From the NCBI GenBank assembly GCA_964386435.1, contig CAYLSV010000008.1:3405-67404 (forward strand): a stretch of DNA of 64,000 nucleotides, in the 5' to 3' direction. The position numbers and the translations under genes are program-made. This document shows, piece by piece, positions 40,838 through 47,501 of this stretch (within the stretch, counting starts at the first letter, position 1; each line of letters opens with the position of its first letter). The notes beneath the pieces are model-generated. The model worked only from the letters and a program-made list of their open reading frames with translations. It ran no database searches and was not told where the DNA came from. This DNA is from CAYLSV01 sp964386435. GTDB taxonomy: Bacteria > Planctomycetota > Phycisphaerae > Tepidisphaerales > Tepidisphaeraceae.

Positions 40838-42421
40838 TCATGCCCGATCATTCCGCCGTGAACGGGGGGCGGCGTGAGAATCGGGCAGCGAATTTGTAAC
40901 GGCAGTCGGACGATCCGTCAGCGCCCCAAGTTGGCGGAGTTTGGGGGCCAAATGCAGGGTGATGGCCTCGTCGAGCCGCCAGAGGTTGCGGCAGCGGTTT
41001 TGCTCGAAAAAGCACGACGCGGCCATGACGAGCAGATCGCCGTCGACGTCGGCGGCGTCGCGGACCGCCCGGTGGAGGCTGAGGAAGTGCAGCGCCAAAA
41101 GCGCGTGCAGCGACACCTCGACGCCGGCCTCGATCTCCCGCCACCGGATGCCGTCGGCGGCGGCGAAGCTCCGGCGGTTTTGCCAGATTTCCCGGAACAT
41201 CGGGTCGATGTTGGCCGAATCGAACGACGCGACTAGGCGGGGGTAGAGCAGCGTCAGGTCACGCAGGGTGAGGTCGAGCTTGGCGACTTCGCCTCGTAGC
41301 GACGAGCTGTTCTTCACCTCCGGCATGAGTTGCGCCAGGCGGTGCTCGGTCACGTCGGCGAGCAACTCGGCGAGCACCGCGCTCATCACCACCGGCAGCC
41401 GCTCGGCGAGCTCGGCGTCGATGAACGCCTCGAGCTTCGCCGCGTCGCCGAGGCAACTTTTCAGCGGCAAGTCGCCGGCTTTTTCGTCGATCGTCATCGG
41501 CTGGTCGTAGCGGCACATGCGTTGGTAGACGTCGTCGAACCGCAGCAGTGCCGCCTGGTGGCCGTGGCCCCAGACGTCGTGGACAAGGTACTTTTCTGCC
41601 TGCCCGATCGGCAACACGGTGAAGGTGCGGCCGAGCTCCTCGCGGGCTTCTTGTTCCGTCGCGTTCATGGCAACGGCGGTTTTCTCGACGAGGTCGGCGT
41701 CAATGCGCGAGGTGTCGAGGGCGCTAAATGCCGGGAAATGGGCTTGCAGTGAGTCCGTCACGCTGTTGACCTTTGCACACCATTCGTCCGCCGTTGCGCG
41801 GCTGGCGGCGGTGAGCGCAACCTCGCCGACGTACTTGTCGTCCTTGATCGGCAAACAGAAGAAAGTCAGCATCGGCGTGACGACGACGTGCGTCTCGGCC
41901 ACCGACATCGGGGCGTCGGGGTAAACGGCCCGCAGCAGCCGGTGGCCGCCGCGCTGGGCGTTGGGGCCGGTCAGATTGAAAGCTGCGATTATGGCTTGAG
42001 CGACGGCGAGCTTCCGCCCGGCATCCACGGCGTCGGCGGCCACTTCGGCTTCAAGCTCTGGCGTGGCCAGCGTTTGGGCGAGGGCTTCGATCCGTTGGCG
42101 GTCTTTGGCGAAGTCGTCGCCGAAGGTCTGCAGGGTGCGGCTGCCCATCGTGTCGGCCAGCGGTTGATGCGGCAGGCGGTGGAGCTGGCGAAGGTGGAGG
42201 GCCGCCCGCCCCACCGCCGCGGCGACGGCTTCTTCGTCCACGTCGGCGACGGCGGCCGGTTCGTGGAGTTTTTCGGCGAGTTTCATCAGCCTTGGCAGCC
42301 GCCCCGCCGCCTCGGGGGAGCCGACGCCGAGTTGCTCGAACGCCGCGAGCTCCTCCAGCACCGGCAGCCAGCCCGGCGGCACCACGGGACGACGAAGTTG
42401 GTGCGGACCGAACGCGGACAC
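40838..42421 (-). CDS. Large hypothetical protein with HDVWGHGH motif
   Basis: About 527 residues, predominantly helical, with no signal peptide. Features: LADTMGSRTLQTFGDDFAKD, VVTPMLTFFCLPIKDDKYVG, LPIGQAEKYLVHDVWGHGHQ, SCFFEQNRCRNLWRLDEAI. HDVWGHGH could bind a metal ion, but this is a guess. The start is unclear: the frame runs back to an ATG inside a REP copy (42505); the GTG at 42421 is the first start outside the repeat. It ends 16 bases before the OmpA-fusion gene, hence a likely operon. Confidence 0.65.
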   Translation of the reverse strand: MSAFGPHQLRRPVVPPGWLPVLEELAAFEQLGVGSPEAAGRLPRLMKLAEKLHEPAAVADVDEEAVAAAVGRAALHLRQLHRLPHQPLADTMGSRTLQTFGDDFAKDRQRIEALAQTLATPELEAEVAADAVDAGRKLAVAQAIIAAFNLTGPNAQRGGHRLLRAVYPDAPMSVAETHVVVTPMLTFFCLPIKDDKYVGEVALTAASRATADEWCAKVNSVTDSLQAHFPAFSALDTSRIDADLVEKTAVAMNATEQEAREELGRTFTVLPIGQAEKYLVHDVWGHGHQAALLRFDDVYQRMCRYDQPMTIDEKAGDLPLKSCLGDAAKLEAFIDAELAERLPVVMSAVLAELLADVTEHRLAQLMPEVKNSSSLRGEVAKLDLTLRDLTLLYPRLVASFDSANIDPMFREIWQNRRSFAAADGIRWREIEAGVEVSLHALLALHFLSLHRAVRDAADVDGDLLVMAASCFFEQNRCRNLWRLDEAITLHLAPKLRQLGALTDRPTAVTNSLPDSHAAPRSRRNDRA

Positions 42422-42458
42422 GCCGACCGTTGTACCCGAGAAGTTCTCGAGAAGGAAG

Positions 42459-42514
42459 GTAGCTGCGGTGCAACGCACCGTTGTCCGGACTGCAATGCGT
42501 TGCACCGCAGCTAC
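42459..42514. repeat. REP-like inverted pair, family 1, abutting
   Basis: Left 42459-42486 (stem GGTGCAACGCACC, GTTGTCC tail) and right 42487-42514 (stem inverse with one stem base pair changed) join directly with no spacer, giving a 56-base inverted repeat. Confidence 0.9.
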
Positions 42515-42531
42515 TCCAATTCATCCGCGGG

Positions 42532-43251
42532 TCACTTCGTCGCCGGGAGCATGATCGTCAGCGTCTCGCCGCCGAAGCTGGCCGCCTCGACGTGGCCGCT
42601 GACGGTGGCGGCGTCGTCGGATTCGCTGGGGAGCACGGCGTGGAGGTGCAGCGGTTTGCCGGGGTGGCTGTAGTGGCCGTCAGCGTCGGTGCGGGTGTAG
42701 AAGCCGACGAGGGTGGCTTCGACGTCCTGCCGCTCGAAAACGCGGACCGGCGAGGGGTGGTCGGCGTCCATGACCCGCCACATGATGTGGTAGCGGAGGT
42801 GGGTGAGGTTGCCGCGGATTTTCACGGCGAACGGCGTGGCGTCGAGGTCCATGCCCTGCTCGGTGGCGGCCGTCTCGATCGCCGACTGCAGCCCGGCGAG
42901 ATCGGCGGGTGGCTCGATCTCGACGCTCGCCCAGTCCGGCACAATCGAGTACGCCAGAAAAATCGCCGATTTCTGCTCCGCCACGTCCGGCGGCAAATCC
43001 AGCGGCTGCCCGTTGTCGTCCAAGACGCCGACGTGCAGCTCGCCGTCGAGGATCGTCACCTCGCCCAGCAGCCCCTCGATCGGCCCGACGCCCACCACGT
43101 CGCCCGGCGGCAAGTCGCCAAGCCGCATCCGGCCGCCCAAGTCGCCGTCGATGATGTGCTGTCGGCTGCCAACCACCTTCACCGCCGGCACCTCAACCGG
43201 CCGGGTGGCGGGGTCGGCCAGCAGGGTCAACGCGAGGAGGGCGAGGAACAT
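42532..43251 (-). CDS. Secreted alpha-acetolactate-decarboxylase-like protein
   Basis: A 239-residue protein with an N-terminal signal (MFLALLALTLLADPATRP). The family pattern of acetolactate decarboxylase is visible: GVGPIEGLLGEVTILDGELH, RGNLTHLRYHIMWRV, LVGFYTRTDADGHYS, and the zinc-histidine segment PLHLHAVLPSES followed by SGHV. Such enzymes convert acetolactate to acetoin in fermenters. The secreted location and planctomycete context suggest another, unknown substrate. The ATG at 43251 gives the signal peptide; upstream codons do not look coding. Confidence 0.8.
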   Translation of the reverse strand: MFLALLALTLLADPATRPVEVPAVKVVGSRQHIIDGDLGGRMRLGDLPPGDVVGVGPIEGLLGEVTILDGELHVGVLDDNGQPLDLPPDVAEQKSAIFLAYSIVPDWASVEIEPPADLAGLQSAIETAATEQGMDLDATPFAVKIRGNLTHLRYHIMWRVMDADHPSPVRVFERQDVEATLVGFYTRTDADGHYSHPGKPLHLHAVLPSESDDAATVSGHVEAASFGGETLTIMLPATK

Positions 43252-43397
43252 GCGGCCGAGTGTAACGGCGACGGGCGGTGCATGCAGCGCGCGAATCTGC
43301 AACGCGGGTTGCGGTGCGAACGACGCGGAGGCCCTCACCGTTGCGTGGGTGGCGAGGTAGGCACGACGTCCGAGTGGAAGAACCTTGGAACGTCAAG

Positions 43398-43469
43398 GTA
43401 GCTGCGACCACACTTGGTCGCAGTTCGGGGTTAAGTTTCCGGACTGCGACCAAGTGTGGTCGCAGCTAC
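43398..43469. repeat. REP-like inverted pair, family 1
   Basis: Left 43398-43425 and right 43441-43469, stem GACCACACTTGGTC, outward GTAG, with a 15-base spacer. The right copy tail is GCAGTCC. Confidence 0.92.
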
Positions 43470-43517
43470 ATTCGGGTACAAATTTATTGCCGACACCCTG
43501 CACGTTGCGTGGCGTGC

Positions 43518-43551
43518 GTAGCCCCGCCGTTACCACGGCGGTGGGGGTTTT
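43518..43551 (+). repeat. Family 2 palindrome
   Basis: GTAGCCCCGCCGT, TACC, ACGGCGGTGGGGGTTTT, then GGCG. GTAG foot, GC stem and T-run, so it may also terminate plus-strand transcripts. On the minus strand it lies downstream of no gene stop within 40 bases. Confidence 0.85.
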
Positions 43552-43591
43552 GGCGACGTTCGCTCGGGTGTGACGTTCGCCCATCCTCCGA

Positions 43592-44785
43592 TCAGAACGG
43601 GGTGCGGTCGCTTTGCTTCCACCAGTCGGCGTCGTCGTCTTCATCGTCCTCGTCGAGCAGGTCGCCGCCGAGGTCGTCGAGGGGGAAGGCGTCGTCGGGG
43701 TCGAAGCCCTCGTCCTGGTCCTCATCGTCGCTGTAGACCTCCTGGCGGACGGTTTGGGCCAGGACGGCGGCGAAATGCGGGGCGGCGGCACGCAGGGCGT
43801 CGGCCTCCTCGGGCTTGAACGGCTCGCGGCCGTCGCGGAAGCAAATGATCGTCGCCAAACTCTCGGCGAGGTACAGGCAGTCGGTCGCCAGCACCGTCTG
43901 GCCGTGCAGGTGCGGCAGCTCGGCGGGCGAGAGCACGCCGACCAAGGCCTCGGGGGCGGCGTGGACGCTGCCGCGGTCCTGCACGATGCGGGCCAGGTTG
44001 TTGGCCAAGGCATCCGTCAGCGGCGGGTCGCCGGCGACGGTGTACTTCATGTACGCCCCCAGCTCCTGCTGGCCGTCGTCGCCGGTGAGGAAGATGGCGA
44101 TGTTGCAATGCCCCAGCCGCCGCAGCAGCCAGTCCATTTTCTGGCAAAGCAACTCTTCCAGATCGCCGGCGTTCTCCAAACCGTTGAGCAGATCCTGCCG
44201 CAGCCGCAACTCGTCCATTTGCTTCGACAGCTCGCCGTAGGCCCCGACCAAATCGCCGCACAGGACGTCGACCCGCTGGCTCACCTGCCGACGAGCAGCG
44301 TTGAGCTTGCGGACCGTGCGCCGCAGCCGATTCATCCGGCGGTCCTGCCGGGCCAGCTCATCGGCCTTGCGCAGGGCGATGTCGAGGCGGGCGGCGAGTT
44401 GGTCGTCGTCGGCCAGATCGTCAGCGGCGAGGTAGTCGATGAAGCCGCCGCGGAAGGCGTCGACGGCATCGGACGCCTTGTCGTTCGTGCCGATGAGCGC
44501 GGCGCGGGCCTCGGGGACGAGCGTGCGGATCAGCGGCATGACGGTCGCCGCCTGCTCCTGGGGCCGGCCGGTTGTGAGGAGCAAGCCGACCCCCTTCTGC
44601 ACGCCCGGCTGCCGCAGCAGCCGCTCGGCCTCGGCCCAGTTCGGGCAGATCGTCAGTGGGCGACCCAAGGCGGTTTCGAGGCGGCGGCGGTGGGCGGAAT
44701 CGAGGGCGACGGCGATCACGCCGCTGCGGGCGGGCCGCCGAATTTTCGGCTGGGCGGAGGTGACGGTCGGGGTGGGCAAAGGCAT
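43592..44785 (-). CDS. Response-regulator/GAF-type regulatory protein
   Basis: About 397 residues. The N-terminal third is receiver-like (GVIAVALDSAHRRRLETALG, AALIGTNDKASDAVDAFRGG, IDYLAADDLADDDQL) but with no clear phosphoacceptor Asp. A coiled-coil (about 160-230) follows, with ELARQDRRMNRLRRTVRKL and GELSKQMDELRLRQDLL. Then a GAF-like sensor: CNIAIFLTGDDGQQELGAYM, ATDCLYLAESLATIICFRDG. The C-terminus is strongly acidic (DDLGGDLLDEDDEDDDADWW). No output domain is seen. An ATG at 44785 is used; an ATG at 44845 would add 20 residues. Confidence 0.7.
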   Translation of the reverse strand: MPLPTPTVTSAQPKIRRPARSGVIAVALDSAHRRRLETALGRPLTICPNWAEAERLLRQPGVQKGVGLLLTTGRPQEQAATVMPLIRTLVPEARAALIGTNDKASDAVDAFRGGFIDYLAADDLADDDQLAARLDIALRKADELARQDRRMNRLRRTVRKLNAARRQVSQRVDVLCGDLVGAYGELSKQMDELRLRQDLLNGLENAGDLEELLCQKMDWLLRRLGHCNIAIFLTGDDGQQELGAYMKYTVAGDPPLTDALANNLARIVQDRGSVHAAPEALVGVLSPAELPHLHGQTVLATDCLYLAESLATIICFRDGREPFKPEEADALRAAAPHFAAVLAQTVRQEVYSDDEDQDEGFDPDDAFPLDDLGGDLLDEDDEDDDADWWKQSDRTPF

Positions 44786-45093
44786 CACAAAGGGGTTGGG
44801 GGCTACAAAATCCCGTGGCCGATCCCTGGCCCGCTCCGTCGACACCGAACATCAGGCGTCTTGGCGGAGCATTTTCTCGCGGCACTCCGGCCGCTCTCCA
44901 CAAGCAGCATCGACCGGGTTTTTCGCCTGCTGAAGCCGCCGGAAGTCGGGTTTCGGGTCGGCCGCCGGCGTCGGACTGCCCCGCCCGATGCCGCGGGTTA
45001 TCGGACGCCGTGACGCTCAATTGGAGGCCCAAGTTGTCGCCGCCACGGTTTTGGGTTGGCACGTCCGCGAATCCGTGGTTTATTGGAAGGGTG
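44786..45093. other. 308-base spacer with no convincing gene
   Basis: A plus-strand frame starting at GTG 44815 and running into the small ORF at 45094 is open here, but its residues (GGAFSRGTPAALHKQHRPGF) look non-coding and it ends in the small ORF. No repeat of either main family was found. Confidence 0.5.
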
Positions 45094-45222
45094 ATGGCCC
45101 GCCTTGAAACCACCCCGCTCGCCACCCTCGACCTGGCCGCCGGCCGGATCGTGTCGGTCATGTGGCGGCCGAAACTCCGCATCGCCCTGCTCGCCGCCGC
45201 GTGCTTCGCGGCGTTGTGTTGA
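45094..45222 (+). CDS. Small ORF (42 residues), possible membrane or signal-like peptide
   Basis: An ATG at 45094 has a strong Shine-Dalgarno (GGAAGGG, 45085-45091) and an AT-rich stretch (TTTATT) upstream. The peptide MARLETTPLATLDLAAGRIV, then MWRPKLRIALLAAACFAALC has a hydrophobic C-terminus with charged residues before it. It ends before a simple-sequence hairpin. It could be a genuine small protein or a chance frame. Confidence 0.4.
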   Translation: MARLETTPLATLDLAAGRIVSVMWRPKLRIALLAAACFAALC

Positions 45223-45227
45223 GGGGA

Positions 45228-45282
45228 GGTTGTTGGTTGGTAGTTGTTGGTCCCGATCAACCAACAACTGACAACCAGCAGC
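45228..45282. repeat. Simple-sequence hairpin upstream of the fur stop
   Basis: GGTTGGTAGTTGTTGG (45235-45250) pairs with CCAACAACTGACAACC (45261-45276) with one mismatch. Words match the hairpin at 18962-19027. Confidence 0.65.
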
Positions 45283-45774
45283 TCAAAGCCGCCGGGCGAC
45301 GATCTGGAACTGGTGGCTCATCACGTCGTAGCCGTGCTCGGCGGCGATGGCCTTGCACAACTGTTGCAGGCGGTCGTCGCGGAAGGCCGTCACCTCGCCG
45401 CTGTCGGCGTCGACGATGTAGTCGGAGGGCTCGCGGCCGGCGAGGAGCTCGAAGTAGCCTTTTTGGCGGTCGAGGTGGACCTGCCGGACGATGCCGGCGT
45501 CGGCGAGGTGGCCCAGGGTGCGGTAAACCGTCGCCCGGCTCGCCCCGCCGCCGGCGGCCTTCACTTCATCGGCGAGTTGCTCGGCCTCGAACAAATGGTC
45601 CTGATTCAGCACGACCTCGAGGATCTGGGCCCGTTCCGGCGTGAATTTAAGCTTTTGCCCTTTGAGGTGCCGGCGGAGAATGGCGCACGCCGGGGCGAAC
45701 TCGGCAATGCCCCCGGCCGCACGGGGGCCGCGCGGCGGATGGGCAAGAACGGTGGCGGCCGACGAGTCGGGCAT
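45283..45774 (-). CDS. Fur-family regulator lacking the usual metal ligands
   Basis: A 163-residue protein. The DNA-binding half is typical: LKFTPERAQILEVVLNQDHL, EAEQLADEVKA, then GASRATVYRTLGHLADAGIV. The dimerisation half departs from the family: where Fur/PerR has HHDH and CxxC, this protein reads GREPSDYIVDADSGEVTAFR and ends MSHQFQIVARRL, with no cysteine or His cluster. Structural metal and Fe-sensing sites thus look lost. It may sense something else or work as a metal-independent repressor. The start is ATG 45774. Confidence 0.85.
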   Translation of the reverse strand: MPDSSAATVLAHPPRGPRAAGGIAEFAPACAILRRHLKGQKLKFTPERAQILEVVLNQDHLFEAEQLADEVKAAGGGASRATVYRTLGHLADAGIVRQVHLDRQKGYFELLAGREPSDYIVDADSGEVTAFRDDRLQQLCKAIAAEHGYDVMSHQFQIVARRL

Positions 45775-45930
45775 GCGGGTAAAGAGCGTAGGCGAACCCC
45801 GATCGAGACGGCATCGCGGCGGGGGTGGTTCCATGGTCGGACTGCAACTAGCCGAGTCGCAGCCAACTAATTTCGTGGAACATTGAGAAGATGCTGGGCG
45901 TGCGTGTTCTTCGGGAGTCCTCCGCGCGTC

Positions 45931-45958
45931 GGACTGCGGTCCGTTGGACCGCAGCTAC
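45931..45958 (-). repeat. REP-like single copy, family 1
   Basis: On the minus strand: GTAGCTGC, stem GGTCCAACGGACC, GCAGTCC. Single copy upstream of fur, beside an inverted repeat with an assembly gap. Confidence 0.88.
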
Positions 45959-45980
45959 CTTGAGTGCGAGACGACCGCAG

Positions 45981-46087
45981 AGAAGCCGAGGGGTGAGCGA
46001 AGCNNNNNNNNNNNNNNNNNNNNNNNNACCGCGTGGCAAAGTGCGACGCGTGATCCGGGTGTTCGCTTCGCTCACCCCCCGGCTTCT
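45981..46087. repeat. Inverted repeat spanning an assembly gap
   Basis: Left arm 45981-46003 (AGAAGCCGAGGGGTGAGC then GAAGC) and right arm 46065-46087 are inverse complements with one mismatch. The 24 Ns (46004-46027) sit in the loop, which suggests that a hairpin blocked sequencing or assembly. Confidence 0.75.
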
Positions 46088-46116
46088 TCTTGGGAGAGGA
46101 GACCGGAAGTGCGGGG

Positions 46117-46446
46117 TCAGTCCTTTTGCTGCTTCCAGCGATAGGTGCTCAGGAGCTTGCCGTCGAGCTCGACCTCGCGGTTGCCGGCGACGGCGACGAC
46201 GCTGTCCTCGGTGGTGCCGGCGCGGAAGCCGATGTCTTCGCCCTTTTCGAGCGAGAGCGAGACGACCGGCTCGAGGTCGCGGCTGGCGTAGAGGTTGTAA
46301 GTCGCCGACGCCGGGGCGGGGAAGACCTGGTTGCTGATGCCGTCGTCGTACTTGACGACCGTTTTGCCCGGCTGGGCGCCGCAGCCGGCGAGGGTCAGGG
46401 TCAGGCCGAGGAACGCGGCGACGGCGAGGGTGCGGATCTTGATCAT
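46117..46446 (-). CDS. Small lipoprotein
   Basis: A 109-residue protein. The signal peptide MIKIRTLAVAAFLGLTLTLA is followed by lipobox GC, so it would be anchored to a membrane after acylation of the Cys at residue 22. The mature part (KTVVKYDDGISNQVFPAPAS, SLEKGEDIGFRAG, AVAGNREVELDGKLLSTYRW) is a small beta-rich domain. No named family is recognised. It is divergent from cdsA. Confidence 0.75.
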   Translation of the reverse strand: MIKIRTLAVAAFLGLTLTLAGCGAQPGKTVVKYDDGISNQVFPAPASATYNLYASRDLEPVVSLSLEKGEDIGFRAGTTEDSVVAVAGNREVELDGKLLSTYRWKQQKD

Positions 46447-46578
46447 AATCGGTTGAATCTCCAGCGGCCGCACAACGCGGCCCGGCCGGAGCGTAATGCC
46501 GCTCACACGGCATGGCAACGTGCGTTCTCGCGGACGCCCGTTGCCCGTTCCGGCCAAGGCGGTTACAAGCGGGCGCTC

Positions 46579-47481
46579 ATGGACACGAGCCTGCGCAACC
46601 GCCTCACCCTCGGGCCGATCCTGCTGGCGTTCCTCTTGGGCGTCTTGGCGATCGATTGGTGGATCGAGCGGGCGACGGCCGAGTGGGCGATCGCGAACCT
46701 CAAGACCCAGCGCGGCATCGCCGGGGCGGGGCTGGCGGGGGTGCTGGCCGTCGTCGCGCCGCTGGCGGTGCGGGAGCTGGCACGCTTGTTCGCCGCCGAG
46801 AGCGTCAAGCCGTACCGCATCATCGCCGCCGCGGGGACGATCGGCCTGATCGGCCACGCCTGGCTCACGCAGTTCCCGCAGTTCCAGCCGATCGGCACCA
46901 CGGCGGTCGTCTTGATCCTCGTGATCGTCATGCTGCTGGCGGCGCTGCGGCGGGCCTTGGAGCGGACCACCGAGGAGGCCATCGTCGCCATGGCCGGCAC
47001 CGTGCTGGCGACGCTGTACATCGGCGGGCTCATGTGGTTCTTGGTGGCGCTGCGGGTGAAGGACACGGACTTTTTCACCGGCAGCACGGTGAAGGTGGTG
47101 TTCATCCTGTTGTGCGTGAAGTTCACCGACATCGGGGCATTCGCCACCGGGAAGACGATGGGCCGGCACAAGCTGATCAAGTGGCTGAGCCCCGGCAAGA
47201 CGTGGGAGGGTCTTGCCGGCGGCGTCCTCACGGCGGCGGCGGTCGGGGCCATTGTCGCCGGCTTCATCGACGACGGCCTGCCGTGGTGGAAGGGCGCGAT
47301 CTTCGGCGCGATCCTCGGCCTCGTCGGCCAAGGCGGCGACTTGCTGGAAAGCATGCTCAAGCGCGACGCCCAGGTGAAGGATTCGGGCCAAAGCATCCCC
47401 GGCTTCGGCGGCGTGCTGGACGTCATCGACTCGCCGCTCTTGGCGGCACCGGTGGCGTACCTGCTGTTCAGCTTGTTCTGA
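46579..47481 (+). CDS. cdsA: Phosphatidate cytidylyltransferase
   Basis: A 300-residue polytopic membrane enzyme making CDP-diacylglycerol from phosphatidate and CTP, the branch point of phospholipid synthesis. The CDS signature is near the C-terminus: DLLESMLKRDAQVKDSGQ, then PGFGGVLDVIDSPLLAAPVA. Eight or so hydrophobic helices are spread through residues 10-240, with FTDIGAFATGKTMGRHKL and SPGKTWEGLAGG as the typical middle motifs. The ATG at 46579 was chosen. It converges with the alginate-lyase-like gene. Confidence 0.95.
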   Translation: MDTSLRNRLTLGPILLAFLLGVLAIDWWIERATAEWAIANLKTQRGIAGAGLAGVLAVVAPLAVRELARLFAAESVKPYRIIAAAGTIGLIGHAWLTQFPQFQPIGTTAVVLILVIVMLLAALRRALERTTEEAIVAMAGTVLATLYIGGLMWFLVALRVKDTDFFTGSTVKVVFILLCVKFTDIGAFATGKTMGRHKLIKWLSPGKTWEGLAGGVLTAAAVGAIVAGFIDDGLPWWKGAIFGAILGLVGQGGDLLESMLKRDAQVKDSGQSIPGFGGVLDVIDSPLLAAPVAYLLFSLF

Positions 47482-47501
47482 TGGTTTGACTTCGTGAATG
47501 G

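Larger units (their letters stand above)
43252..43591. other. 340-base spacer holding two repeat elements, no gene seen
   Basis: It holds the family 1 pair at 43398-43469 and the family 2 palindrome at 43518-43551. Elsewhere no convincing reading frame or promoter was found. The genes on both sides are on the minus strand. Confidence 0.6.

Noticed and set aside
44815..45222. 135-codon plus-strand frame upstream of fur
   Set aside because: Only the last 42 codons follow a good Shine-Dalgarno and have a coherent pattern. The upstream part looks like random translation.
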